Positions 1-7,770 of a stretch of DNA of 33,083 nucleotides are shown here, one piece after another. Within the stretch, counting starts at the first letter, position 1; every line of letters begins with the position of its first letter. Both the position numbers and the translations under genes were made by a program. A model generated the notes under the pieces. It searched no databases, was not told the origin of the DNA, and was given only the letters and a program-made list of their open reading frames with translations. Source of the stretch: an uncultured Lachnospiraceae bacterium (GTDB taxonomy: Bacteria; Bacillota; Clostridia; Lachnospirales; Lachnospiraceae). Location of the stretch: positions 1 through 33,083 of the forward strand of contig CADCIK010000017.1 in NCBI GenBank assembly GCA_902801415.1. Reading direction: 5' to 3'.

Positions 1-314
1 TGCATGGAAGGATGTCCCTGGAGGTCGGAATGGAGCTTTCTGAGTGTCAGCAGCTTTTCCACAGGGAAATATCCTCTCTGTGCAAGAACGGCATAGAGAG
101 CCGGCGCCGCGTGGCCCTTGGAGAGCACGAAGCGGTCTCTCTGCGGATCTTTGGGATTTTCAGGATCCACGTTCATTTCCTCAAAATAGAGATAGGTCAG
201 GATATCCGTGCAGGAAAGAGATCCGCCGGGATGACCTGAGCCCGCCTCATTCGTTGACGTAATGACTCCTTTTCTTACTTCATTCGCGTATTTCTGTAGT
301 TGCAGGTTGTTCAA
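1..314 (-). CDS. Transketolase, N-terminal (thiamine-binding) subunit, partial
   Basis: The first 104 codons of a gene that runs off the left edge. The translation has the transketolase N-terminal signatures GHPGGSLSCTDIL (about residues 24-36) and SKGHAAPALYAVLA (about 64-77), which in this family form the thiamine-diphosphate and substrate pocket. The start is TTG at 312-314: the only nearby ATG (316-318) meets a stop after two codons, while GGAGG at 321-325 sits 6 nt before the TTG. Many Clostridia encode transketolase as two half-size subunits, N-terminal first; the homology begins right at this start, but the C-terminal partner would lie outside the window. The enzyme transfers two-carbon ketol units in the non-oxidative pentose phosphate pathway. 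It is separated from the phosphatase gene upstream by 49 nt with no obvious terminator, so read-through from the cpsB operon is possible. Confidence 0.9.
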   Translation of the reverse strand, partial: MNNLQLQKYANEVRKGVITSTNEAGSGHPGGSLSCTDILTYLYFEEMNVDPENPKDPQRDRFVLSKGHAAPALYAVLAQRGYFPVEKLLTLRKLHSDLQGHPSM

Positions 315-363
315 ATCATACCTCCTTCTGGTATATGTGATGGCATATAATTCTTCTGCCGGT

Positions 364-1176
364 CTACCTTATATAGAATTCCTGCGCGTCCTCAAGACGA
401 AGACAGGCGAGCTGTGCCCGTTCTGCCGACGCCCGGATGGCGGGATCCGAGTCGGCACTGCAAGATAACAGCTTTGCGCCGCAATCAAGATCGATGAATT
501 TTTCTCCGTAAAAGATCCTGTTCCTCTTCGTCTGCCGCGGTTTTCGAAACGGCCAGCCTTTCTCCGCTTTCATCCTGGTGAAATAATAGTCCGTGATCGT
601 GTGTCCGCAGATCAGGCAGTGATATTTCTGCGTCCCTTTATATTCGGCAAAAGGATCCTCCCTCAGAAGAAGCCTTCTCCATACCGCATCTTTCCGGCGC
701 AGCCGGGCTTCCAAAGGGCTGTATTCCGTATCATTATAATACGGATATGCGTGCGCGAGCATATAGTGCTTATCGCCGTCCCTGACGTCAAAGCTGAGCG
801 GCAGATCTGTGATCCATTTGCGGATCTCCCACTGCTTAAGCCTGTCCAGCCTTAAAAACTCCTCCCATGTTCCCGCTCCGCGGTTATTGATCAGCCAGTT
901 GCGGGCGATCGGATCATCACCGGCTGTTTTCCCGCTGATCTCCATCATAGCCTGAAACATCTCTTCATGATTGCCCTTCAGGCAATGTACCCTGCTGCTG
1001 GATCTGTCCAGGTGCATGACGAACAGCAGCGTCTCCAGAGGATAGGCTCCCCAATCAATATAATCGCCGAGCAGATACAGTTCATCCCCTTTTTCCGGGG
1101 CAAACCTGATCTTTGTGAGCATCTTCTGAAATTGCGGCAGTGCGCCGTGCAGATCGCCGATCACATAGGTTGACAA
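364..1176 (-). CDS. PPP-family metallophosphatase (Ser/Thr phosphatase or Ap4A hydrolase-like)
   Basis: A 270-residue protein with the calcineurin-like metallophosphatase motifs in order: GDLHG at residues 7-11, GDYIDWG near 37-43, GNHEE near 68-72 and an ICGHT histidine motif in the C-terminal half. These coordinate the dinuclear metal centre of PPP phosphatases; family members hydrolyse phosphoserine/threonine, phosphotyrosine or diadenosine tetraphosphate, and the substrate cannot be read from the sequence. The start is TTG at 1174-1176, because the first motif begins only six residues later and no ATG lies upstream of it in frame. The gene overlaps the end of cpsB by 16 nt, which implies co-translation with that tyrosine phosphatase. 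Its placement after the CpsBCD genes suggests a role in reversing phosphorylation in polysaccharide control, but this is inference. Confidence 0.85.
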   Translation of the reverse strand: MSTYVIGDLHGALPQFQKMLTKIRFAPEKGDELYLLGDYIDWGAYPLETLLFVMHLDRSSSRVHCLKGNHEEMFQAMMEISGKTAGDDPIARNWLINNRGAGTWEEFLRLDRLKQWEIRKWITDLPLSFDVRDGDKHYMLAHAYPYYNDTEYSPLEARLRRKDAVWRRLLLREDPFAEYKGTQKYHCLICGHTITDYYFTRMKAEKGWPFRKPRQTKRNRIFYGEKFIDLDCGAKLLSCSADSDPAIRASAERAQLACLRLEDAQEFYIR

Positions 1177-1874
1177 AACAGTCTCTTCTCCGTTTCTTCT
1201 ATCTTGCGGACTATATCATCGCCTTCCTTTTCCCGGATAAAATCCATTGCCTGCGCGAGGTTGGGCGGACGGCTCGTGAGATTGTGGCAGTCGCTGCCGA
1301 TGATCACTCTTCCCGCCTCCTGTCTGAGGAGATTTCTGCAGAAATGCCGCTTCATGCCAAACTTCAGAAAGCTTCCCGCGTTCATCTGGATCGTCACCGG
1401 AAGATCCATCACACGGTCCCATACATCTCTGTCTTTCTGGAAACCTGTATAGCGCTCTACATGGGCAAGAACGACCCGCAGCCCGCGCTTAAGGATCAGT
1501 TCTTTCGTATCTCTGTACACCTCTTCTGTCCACTGCTCGAAGGGCATTTCGAGAAGAAGTATATCGGTACCCTCCACACACAGACCGGGCGAGTGCTCTG
1601 CCCTTCCCATGCCGCGGAAGTAGTAGACCTCCGCGCCGACCCTCAGTGAAGGCAGGTCTTCTCTTGTTTCAAGGAGTTCTCTCACTTTCCTGTAACTGGC
1701 ATCTCTCTTTGCCAAAAACCCGCTGACTCCGGTCCTGTGCGCATAAAAATGCGGGGTGGCATAAACAATTGTCACTCCCGAGGCGGCTTCCTTTTCGAGC
1801 ATCTGCTCTGTCATCTGTATATCCCTGCTGCCGTCGTCGATCCCCGGCAGTATATGTGTGTGAAAGTCGATCAT
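1161..1874 (-). CDS. cpsB: CpsB/CapC-family tyrosine-protein phosphatase (PHP fold)
   Basis: A 237-residue protein starting MIDFHTHILPGIDDGS, the diagnostic metal-binding start of the PHP-type tyrosine phosphatases that dephosphorylate CpsD-type kinases in Gram-positive capsule systems. Later metal-ligand motifs are visible: ATPHFYAH in the first third, LAHVERY past the middle and GSDCHN near the C-terminus. I set the start at ATG 1872-1874, which has AAGGAGA 6 nt upstream; the open frame extends 16 codons further but the extra residues are unlike the family. A terminator lies between this gene and the FN3 gene before it, and a candidate promoter lies within 50 nt of the start, so the cpsB-phosphatase pair is probably expressed separately from cpsCD. 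It overlaps the following phosphatase gene by 16 nt. Confidence 0.93.
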   Translation of the reverse strand: MIDFHTHILPGIDDGSRDIQMTEQMLEKEAASGVTIVYATPHFYAHRTGVSGFLAKRDASYRKVRELLETREDLPSLRVGAEVYYFRGMGRAEHSPGLCVEGTDILLLEMPFEQWTEEVYRDTKELILKRGLRVVLAHVERYTGFQKDRDVWDRVMDLPVTIQMNAGSFLKFGMKRHFCRNLLRQEAGRVIIGSDCHNLTSRPPNLAQAMDFIREKEGDDIVRKIEETEKRLFCQPM

Positions 1875-1893
1875 AGCCAGTCTCCTTGCTTCT

Positions 1894-1922
1894 ATCTTAC
1901 ACGCACGGCCGATTCTAATCAA
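1894..1922 (-). promoter_or_regulatory. Candidate promoter of cpsB
   Basis: On the minus strand TTGATT (1917-1922) and TAAGAT (1894-1899) are separated by 17 nt. Transcription would start about 10 nt before the ribosome binding site, giving a very short leader. It sits just past the terminator of the preceding gene, which is why a separate promoter is needed. Confidence 0.45.
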
Positions 1923-1958
1923 TAAGAAAGGCGGTACGGAATCCGATTCCGTACCGCC
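1921..1958 (-). terminator. Rho-independent terminator after the FN3 gene
   Basis: A perfect 13-bp inverted repeat (GGCGGTACGGAAT at 1930-1942 and its complement at 1946-1958) with a 3-nt loop. On the minus strand it is followed by TTTCTTATT. It separates the FN3 protein gene from cpsB. Confidence 0.85.
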
Positions 1959-2001
1959 GGTTCTATTCAGCTGTACAACTGCATAGTGTTAATTTCTGGA
2001 A

Positions 2002-2658
2002 TTACTTAGCCTTTACTGCTGTGACAGCAGAGGATGCGCCCCAGTAAGTCTTGCCGTTCTGCTGTACAAAAGGAACGACCTTGATGTAATAGGTCTTGCC
2101 CTTAACGACAGAAATAGGCTTATTCGTGTAGTTCTTCTTGACGACGATCTTCTTGGCGTTGGACATATTCTTATTCGTGGAATAATAGATCGCATAACCC
2201 GTAACACCTGACGTCTTAGGTGTCTTGACTCTGATCGTCTTAGTCGTAGCAGTCGAATAAGTAGGTTTGACAGCTTTCACATAACGATAATTCATCGTTG
2301 ACCATGCGCTCTTCTTACCGTTCTTACCGATCGCTCTGACACGAATGTCGTACAGACCGTTGTGCTTAAGGTTGAGTACTATAGATGAATCTGTTGTATA
2401 CTTGGTAACCCAGCCGCTATTTTTACTAGCCTTATACTGAATCTGGTATTGTACAGCATTCTTACCTGTGTACTTAACGGTAGTCTTGCCATTCCATCCA
2501 TTCACGGCACTGCTGCGGCTAACAATAACCGGATCCGGATCAACATCACCGCCGCCCGGGGATTTGTTATCCGCCGCCATAACAGCCATGGAGGATGCAA
2601 TGATCATAACCACTGCCAAACACAACGCCAGAAGTCTTCTGATGTTCTTCATCTCCAT
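2002..2658 (-). CDS. Small secreted fibronectin type III-like protein
   Basis: A 218-residue protein with a clear signal peptide: basic start (MEMKNIRR), hydrophobic core to about residue 25, and probable cleavage after AVMA near residue 28. A short Gly/Asp linker follows, then two tandem beta-rich repeats of fibronectin type III character (about 45-130 and 131-216). Visible hallmarks are YQIQYKASKNSGW, LYDIRVRAIGKNGKKSAWS, GYAIYYSTNKNMSNAKKI and TYYIKVVPFVQQNGKTYWG. The mature part is very rich in lysine, so it should be strongly basic. It lacks an LPxTG sorting signal, a membrane anchor and any catalytic motif. The gene lies between cpsD and cpsB and ends at a strong terminator. The ribosome binding site GGAGG is rather far (13 nt) from the first ATG; a second ATG two codons on is also possible. 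Function unknown; binding of the anionic polysaccharide is a guess from charge and context. Confidence 0.8.
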   Translation of the reverse strand: MEMKNIRRLLALCLAVVMIIASSMAVMAADNKSPGGGDVDPDPVIVSRSSAVNGWNGKTTVKYTGKNAVQYQIQYKASKNSGWVTKYTTDSSIVLNLKHNGLYDIRVRAIGKNGKKSAWSTMNYRYVKAVKPTYSTATTKTIRVKTPKTSGVTGYAIYYSTNKNMSNAKKIVVKKNYTNKPISVVKGKTYYIKVVPFVQQNGKTYWGASSAVTAVKAK

Positions 2659-2729
2659 TGGTTTCCGTTCACCTCCTTTCCCGATTATTCTATAGCAGCA
2701 GCCCGCTTACAGGCTGTAACTATCATTTC

Positions 2730-3458
2730 TTATTCTCCGCCATAGTGTTTGCCGGAGTAATACCTGCCGTATCCGCGCGTGTAATACTTGTTGTAATACC
2801 CGCCCTTGGAATCACTCACACGGTTGAGGACGATGCCCAGCAGCGGGCATCCGGCTCTTTCGAGCTGGTGCACTGCTTCCTTAACAAGCGCGCGGGGCGT
2901 AGAGCCTCCGCGTACACAGAGGATGGCGCCGTCACACAGGTTTCCGATCCGCTCCGCGTCAGATACCATTCCCAGCGGAGGCGCGTCCACGAACACATAG
3001 CGGTACTGCTCTCCCATGGTCTTTAGCAGCTCCTTAAACTTCTTGTTGTCAAGAAGCATGGAGGGATTGATGATATTCTCCGCATTGGGCAAAAGATCGC
3101 CGTTTTCAAGTTCTGTATGGAACAGGACTTCATCCAGTTCCTCGTCTCCGGACAGGTAGTGGGACAGACCCTTTACCTCCTGCCCGTCTGATCTCTTAAC
3201 ACCATATTTCTCTACAAGCGCAGAGTTTCTCATGTCGCCGTCGATCAGGACTGTCTTCACGCCGGCGGCAGCCATCTGTTTCCAAAGACTGAAGGTGATA
3301 AAGGATTTACCTTCATTGGGTTCGGAACTCACGATCATGATCTTTCTGACGTCTTTTCCAAGGAAATTGACGTTGATCCTAAGCCGGTTGATCGCTTCCT
3401 CGATCGCGTAAGGGAGCTCCGGATTGACACTCATTATGATCTTCTTATCTTCCTGCAT
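2730..3458 (-). CDS. cpsD: CpsD/CapB-type bacterial tyrosine kinase (polysaccharide co-polymerase ATPase)
   Basis: A 242-residue BY-kinase that autophosphorylates on a C-terminal tyrosine cluster and, with CpsC, controls polymerisation and export. Motifs seen: Walker A SSEPNEGKS (about residues 44-52, Lys51), Walker A' LIDGDMRNS (Asp74, Asp76), Walker B YVFVDAPPLG (Asp158), and eight tyrosines in the last 25 residues (YY, YY, Y, YY, Y). I chose ATG at 3456-3458, which has GAGGTG 6-7 nt upstream and lies 10 nt after cpsC. The open frame continues 62 codons further upstream, but that part overlaps cpsC and is not kinase-like. The kinase and its membrane partner CpsC are separate polypeptides, as is usual in Firmicutes. 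Confidence 0.95.
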   Translation of the reverse strand: MQEDKKIIMSVNPELPYAIEEAINRLRINVNFLGKDVRKIMIVSSEPNEGKSFITFSLWKQMAAAGVKTVLIDGDMRNSALVEKYGVKRSDGQEVKGLSHYLSGDEELDEVLFHTELENGDLLPNAENIINPSMLLDNKKFKELLKTMGEQYRYVFVDAPPLGMVSDAERIGNLCDGAILCVRGGSTPRALVKEAVHQLERAGCPLLGIVLNRVSDSKGGYYNKYYTRGYGRYYSGKHYGGE

Positions 3459-3468
3459 CCCGTACACC

Positions 3469-4236
3469 TCACTTCGATCCCTTTTTCCTGCGTCCCCGTT
3501 TGGTCTTCTCAGCCGAATCAAATCCGGCGATCTTTCCTTCGGGGATGACAGTAAGCGGAATGACGCCGAATTCTCTCTCGATGTCGTCCGCGGACTTAAA
3601 CGTATCGTCAAGCAGGAACTGCACTGTATACAGGCCCAGGACAAGGATCATGCCGATCAGGGCGCCCATCATGACATTCCGGCTCATGCTGGGGGCACTG
3701 GGATTGACCGGGATGATCGCGTATTCGGCAATATGGGGCTCAGGTGTCTCCATGAGTTTGGGGAGCTCCTTGACGCCTTTGTCGGCCAGCGCGTTCGCGA
3801 TGATCATGGCCTCTTCCGGGTCATGGCTCGTCACCTTGATTGCGATGATACGCGTATCCGAGACCACCGAGAGCTGCAGCTTTGAGATCAGTTCGTTGTA
3901 ATTATAGGGAAGGGACTGCTCCTCGATGACCGCTTCGATGATCGGTCTGGTCTTGAGCAGTTCCACATAGTCCTTGGACAGGGACTGTCCGATATTGAGG
4001 TCTGTCAGGTCCACGACCGACTGTGTGGACGAGGAGACCATATACATCTTGGATGTTGCCGTGTAGCTTGGTTTGATCGCGTAAAAAGTGATCAGCCCCG
4101 CGATCAGGGCGCCGGCCAGAAAGCCTAAAATGATCACGATCACATGTTCTCTGAAAAAGTCCAGCAATTCGAGGAGATCGATCTCCATCTCCTCGTTCTG
4201 CCGTCCCTTGACGTCTATTTCCGTTTGCTGATTCAT
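3469..4236 (-). CDS. cpsC: CpsC/Wzz-type chain-length regulator and kinase adaptor
   Basis: A 255-residue membrane protein of the polysaccharide co-polymerase family. It has an N-terminal cytoplasmic segment with an acidic EIDLLELLDFF motif, a first membrane helix near residues 32-54, an extracellular domain with the family's SSTQSV...QSLSKDY pattern, a proline-rich stretch (PVNPSAPSMSRN) just before a second helix near 190-210, and a short basic C-terminal tail expected to activate CpsD. It starts four bases inside the preceding LCP gene (ATGA overlap) and is followed 10 nt later by cpsD, so the three are translationally linked. Confidence 0.93.
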   Translation of the reverse strand: MNQQTEIDVKGRQNEEMEIDLLELLDFFREHVIVIILGFLAGALIAGLITFYAIKPSYTATSKMYMVSSSTQSVVDLTDLNIGQSLSKDYVELLKTRPIIEAVIEEQSLPYNYNELISKLQLSVVSDTRIIAIKVTSHDPEEAMIIANALADKGVKELPKLMETPEPHIAEYAIIPVNPSAPSMSRNVMMGALIGMILVLGLYTVQFLLDDTFKSADDIEREFGVIPLTVIPEGKIAGFDSAEKTKRGRRKKGSK

Positions 4237-5360
4237 TCCGAAACAATCTCCTCGTCGTCTGTGAATTCTTCCTCTATGATCATCTGCTCATCTTCCGTGA
4301 TCACTTCTTCCGTGACGTCCCTGAGGTCTATGATCTTTCCCAGATTCTCCGCGATCGATGCCTCATCGACGTAGAATTCACTATGTATCTCACCGTCATC
4401 CAGCTGGTTTCCCTTCGTCGACTCCCCGTCTAGCGTCAGGAATCCCACATTTTCGCTGTCGTGTATCCCGGCAGCGATCTCCGATATGGTCTTATCCGGC
4501 TGGTCAGTCTGCAGTACGCTTTTCAGTTCTTTGTACAGGTCATTGATATATCCCGCGTTTTCCGAAAACCGCTCATGGACCTGTCTGTACATGTTCTCCA
4601 TGTACTGTCTCTGGCGTCTTAACCTGGATATATTGGTTCCGTCCCCGACCGACATGCGGGCCCGCACGAACTTCTCCGCCTGTTCATCTGTCAGGAGGAT
4701 CTGCGCGCCTTTGGTCATTGCGGGATCCACACTCTCAAGATCGTCCTCGATCGTGACGCTGACACCGCCGACCGCGTGATTGAGTGACGGTATATCTTTC
4801 ATATTCATACAGTAGTATCCGTCGATCGGAAGGCCTCCGAAAAGCTCTGAGACCGTATATACTGTATTGATGTTTCTTTCCTCTTCGTTCTGCCCGTACC
4901 AGTGCGCGGTACAGATCTGTTCCAGCGCGGTGCCGATCTCTTCTCCGTTCTCATCCAGGATGGGAACGTCCGTGATCGTATCGCGGTCGATCTGTACAAA
5001 CCCGTATCTGCCGGTATCGGGATCTGCCAGGAAAAGAACAAGAAAGTCCGCCAGGTCTCCGTTGAATCCCTGTTCCGCTTCCGGATTCGCACTGCTGTTG
5101 TCAGTGCCGATCAGCAGATAAGTCTCCAACCGGTCCGTATAGGCATAAACTCTGTCGTTCAGTGTAAGCTGTATCTCCTGCTCATCTGCCTCGCCGGTCT
5201 CTTCGCCCCAGCTTCCGCTGTCACCAAGGCCTTCCCTTCTGCGGGATGACCTCTCATAAAGCATGAGCGCCGCACCAAACAGCGCGATCACAATGACCGC
5301 GATCAGGAGCTCTGCCAGGAGACGTCTCTTTGAACCTCTCCTGTCTCGTGAATCTTTCAT
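4233..5360 (-). CDS. LytR-CpsA-Psr (LCP) family glycopolymer ligase
   Basis: A 375-residue protein with a short basic cytoplasmic tail, one membrane helix (about residues 13-33) and an extracellular LCP domain. LCP enzymes attach teichoic acids or capsule to peptidoglycan from undecaprenyl-linked precursors. Family features seen: TYLLIGTDNS, an FVQIDRDT block (the conserved Asp/Arg of the pyrophosphate site), GGVSVTIEDDL, and a FVRARMSVGDGTNISRLRRQRQYM block with the conserved arginines. The C-terminal tail after about residue 330 is highly acidic (runs of Glu/Asp), unlike typical members. GTGGAG lies 7 nt before the ATG. A gap of about 107 nt after licD may hold a weak promoter (TTGTTA, 17 nt, TAAATT), so this gene could begin a separate LCP-cpsC-cpsD unit. 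Confidence 0.93.
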   Translation of the reverse strand: MKDSRDRRGSKRRLLAELLIAVIVIALFGAALMLYERSSRRREGLGDSGSWGEETGEADEQEIQLTLNDRVYAYTDRLETYLLIGTDNSSANPEAEQGFNGDLADFLVLFLADPDTGRYGFVQIDRDTITDVPILDENGEEIGTALEQICTAHWYGQNEEERNINTVYTVSELFGGLPIDGYYCMNMKDIPSLNHAVGGVSVTIEDDLESVDPAMTKGAQILLTDEQAEKFVRARMSVGDGTNISRLRRQRQYMENMYRQVHERFSENAGYINDLYKELKSVLQTDQPDKTISEIAAGIHDSENVGFLTLDGESTKGNQLDDGEIHSEFYVDEASIAENLGKIIDLRDVTEEVITEDEQMIIEEEFTDDEEIVSE

Positions 5361-5428
5361 GATATGGCTCCACAGTTTAGAATTTACAATTCTGTTTGCT
5401 ATTTAACAAGTCAATTCTCGCTTTTAAT

Positions 5429-5451
5429 GGCGCTTTGGTCCAAAAAGCGCC
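5429..5451. repeat. Perfect hairpin between licD and the LCP gene
   Basis: An 8-bp perfect inverted repeat, GGCGCTTT with complement AAAGCGCC and a 7-nt loop. Neither strand has a convincing T-run after it, so it is not a standard terminator; it could be an RNA-processing or mRNA-stabilising stem between the biosynthetic and attachment genes. Confidence 0.5.
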
Positions 5452-5467
5452 TAATCTTATACATTAT

Positions 5468-6304
5468 TCAGTTCCAAACAGGCACAAAATGGTGATGCGT
5501 GATCCTCTGCTCCTTGGGCGGAAGCTGCATATAGTCCCCATATATTCTTGTCAGGATCTTATCATAGGCCACAGGAATGTAAACTTTGATGTCTTCAAAG
5601 TCGGTCAGCACAAGGTCTTCGATCTCATCCTTGTAATAATAGCTTTTCTCCCAGTTTGCAATATAGGTAGCTTTGTAAAGTCCGGAATCACTTCCGCGGT
5701 ATCTCTGCATGATCTCATCGCGTTCCCGCCGGACCTTTTTAAAACCGCCAAGAAGCCCCGCACTCATCCTCATGGGAAGATTGAACAGCATTTTCATCCT
5801 GCGCTTTGGGGGAAGCGTCCGGTAATAACGCGCGGGAAGCATGTACGTGATCGTACGATTCAGTGCCCTGACTTCTTTATTCTGGGCAGCCCGCTCTGCC
5901 GGATCCTCCGACGTCTTGTCCAGAATAAAAATGTCAACAAAGGGGCCCAGATTGTCGACATCGGGAATGCCTTTCAGTTTGAGCGCCGCGGTCCGTGAAC
6001 ACACTCTGGAAAAATAAAAATAGTAATACGGAGAAGTATCGCCCGACAAAATGTAATACTCGTTCGTCTCTCCGGGCATGATCTCACAGAATTTCTCATA
6101 TGCGTCCCTTGGCATGATAATATCGATATCATCGTCCCACGGGATAAATCCCTTGTGCCTTACTGCGCCGAGCAAGGTGCCGAATGCGACGAAATATGGA
6201 ATATTGTGGCGGCTGCAGATGTCATGGATCGCTGCCAGCACTTTTTTGACCTCTTGCTTGTATTCGTCTGGTGTGAGCGGAACGCCGGTTTGTTTGGAAG
6301 CCAT
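5468..6304 (-). CDS. licD: LicD-family phosphotransferase
   Basis: A 278-residue cytoplasmic enzyme of the LicD family, which moves phosphocholine (or in some members glycerol or ribitol phosphate) from a CDP-activated donor onto a sugar. The LicD signature is complete: FVAFGTLLGAVRHKGFIPW followed by DDDID (Asp57-59 and Asp61), the metal-binding cluster. The start ATG is 2 nt after the flippase stop, with GGAGA inside the end of that gene. Its position in the polysaccharide operon implies that the substrate is the lipid-linked repeat unit or polymer. The CDP-choline donor could come from the licC/licA-type operon at 24.3-28.5 kb; a CDP-glycerol donor from TagD is the main alternative. Confidence 0.92.
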   Translation of the reverse strand: MASKQTGVPLTPDEYKQEVKKVLAAIHDICSRHNIPYFVAFGTLLGAVRHKGFIPWDDDIDIIMPRDAYEKFCEIMPGETNEYYILSGDTSPYYYFYFSRVCSRTAALKLKGIPDVDNLGPFVDIFILDKTSEDPAERAAQNKEVRALNRTITYMLPARYYRTLPPKRRMKMLFNLPMRMSAGLLGGFKKVRRERDEIMQRYRGSDSGLYKATYIANWEKSYYYKDEIEDLVLTDFEDIKVYIPVAYDKILTRIYGDYMQLPPKEQRITHHHFVPVWN

Positions 6305-6305
6305 C

Positions 6306-7739
6306 TTACTTTCTCCTTATAAAACGGTTGTACATTTTGCGCGTAAATGCTGTTCCTTTGACAAAAAATCCCTTGACCAGCTCTTTGTTGAGGACCAGGA
6401 AGATGATCGTTCCCAGGACGACATTGACGCAGTTAGTATAGAAAGAATTGATATAGCAGAGCGCCGATTCCACGATGAGAAAACTCATTGTGAAGATCAT
6501 CTGCCATACGTTATAGCGGATCGCTACGAGTTTTCTGACGTCGGCCATGCGGTAGGCGAACAGAAACGCGTAACTGATCAGTGTAGAACCGGACGCCGCG
6601 TACAGGCCGATGTAGCGGATCAGCGCCAGATCTACCACAAAGTTGCACAGTGCGGCCAGCATTGTAGAGATACCGACGCTCTTGGTCGCCTTGAAAGCGA
6701 TGTAAATACCTCCAAGGAAAGTGGACATGCAGGAAAAGAACATGCCCAGAAACAGGACCGGCATCTGCTGATAGGCCTCTTCATAGCTGCCTCTGATAAG
6801 GAGCGCGAACAGGATCGGCGTGCATGCGATCAAAAGTCCCAGAAATCCCGCGTAAAGATTCAGCATAACTGAAAACATCTTGGAGTAATACTCCGCCGCG
6901 TCTTTATCCTTGGACACGATACTCGCGTTCTCCTGCCAGGCCAGCGTAAATGTGCTCTGCGCCAGAGACAACAGCGAAGGGATCTTATTGGCGACCGCGT
7001 ACACAGCGTTCGCAGCGACGCCCATGAACAGCGTGACCACGAAACGGTCAGACACTCTCATGACCCACATGGACATGTTGTTGGGCACCATGGGCCAGGA
7101 ATACGCCAGCATTTCCTTGAGGACCTGGGGGTCAAAAAGGCTGAAGTCTATCAGCTCGTACATGCGTACCCTTACGAACAGATAGGCAAGTGAGAGCACC
7201 GGTGAGATCGCGAGCGCTACTACCGCGCCGGTCAATTCGTAATGCAGCGCCTTGACAAGCAGGACTATGAATACCATCCTGACCATCGCGCTTACAATAG
7301 AACTTATGGAATAATCCAGGTTCCTGGACAGACCTCTGGTGATCTGTCTCGCCTCCGCGACCAGGATATCAAACAGGAAATAAATGCAGATCCAGATCTT
7401 AAGGGCTGGCGACTCTATGGGAAGCACCCAGTAGGTGATCAGCAGGATCACCAGGCTCACCGGCACGACAAAGGCCAGTATGTTGGAAAAATACAGCTTT
7501 GCCTTTTCTCTGTCATGCTTATGGTCGATCAGAAACCTAAAAGCTGCTGTATGGATCTGCAAAGTTGCAACCGGGAGCAGGAGTGAAACAAGGAGTGAAA
7601 CCAGATCCAGGGTACCGTACTGTTCCTTTGTCAGATAACCGGTCAGGATCGGAAGCGTCACATAGCCCGCAAGTCTCGGCAGAAATGTGCCGATCGACAG
7701 GATAAATGTATTCTTGATCAGTTTGTTCTCACGGTTCAT
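6306..7739 (-). CDS. wzx: Wzx-type flippase (MOP superfamily)
   Basis: A 477-residue polytopic membrane protein with about 12-14 predicted helices and the N-terminal pattern LIKNTFILSIGTFLPRLAGY typical of polysaccharide flippases of the MOP/MATE superfamily. It moves undecaprenyl-pyrophosphate-linked repeat units to the outer face of the membrane. Mid-protein blocks SWPMVPNNMSMWVM and SDRFVVTLFMG match the usual Wzx layout. The ATG has GGAG 7 nt upstream. The gene lies between the pyruvyltransferase fusion (31 nt gap) and licD. Substrate specificity cannot be predicted. Confidence 0.92.
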   Translation of the reverse strand: MNRENKLIKNTFILSIGTFLPRLAGYVTLPILTGYLTKEQYGTLDLVSLLVSLLLPVATLQIHTAAFRFLIDHKHDREKAKLYFSNILAFVVPVSLVILLITYWVLPIESPALKIWICIYFLFDILVAEARQITRGLSRNLDYSISSIVSAMVRMVFIVLLVKALHYELTGAVVALAISPVLSLAYLFVRVRMYELIDFSLFDPQVLKEMLAYSWPMVPNNMSMWVMRVSDRFVVTLFMGVAANAVYAVANKIPSLLSLAQSTFTLAWQENASIVSKDKDAAEYYSKMFSVMLNLYAGFLGLLIACTPILFALLIRGSYEEAYQQMPVLFLGMFFSCMSTFLGGIYIAFKATKSVGISTMLAALCNFVVDLALIRYIGLYAASGSTLISYAFLFAYRMADVRKLVAIRYNVWQMIFTMSFLIVESALCYINSFYTNCVNVVLGTIIFLVLNKELVKGFFVKGTAFTRKMYNRFIRRK

Positions 7740-7770
7740 TAAAAATCTCCATTATTTACATAGCCGGCTC

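Noticed and set aside
2659-2729. Imperfect hairpin and TATAGA-like box between cpsD and the FN3 gene
   Set aside because: The stem has a wobble pair and no T-run, and the -35/-10 spacing would be 19 nt with poor boxes; evidence too weak to call a terminator or promoter.
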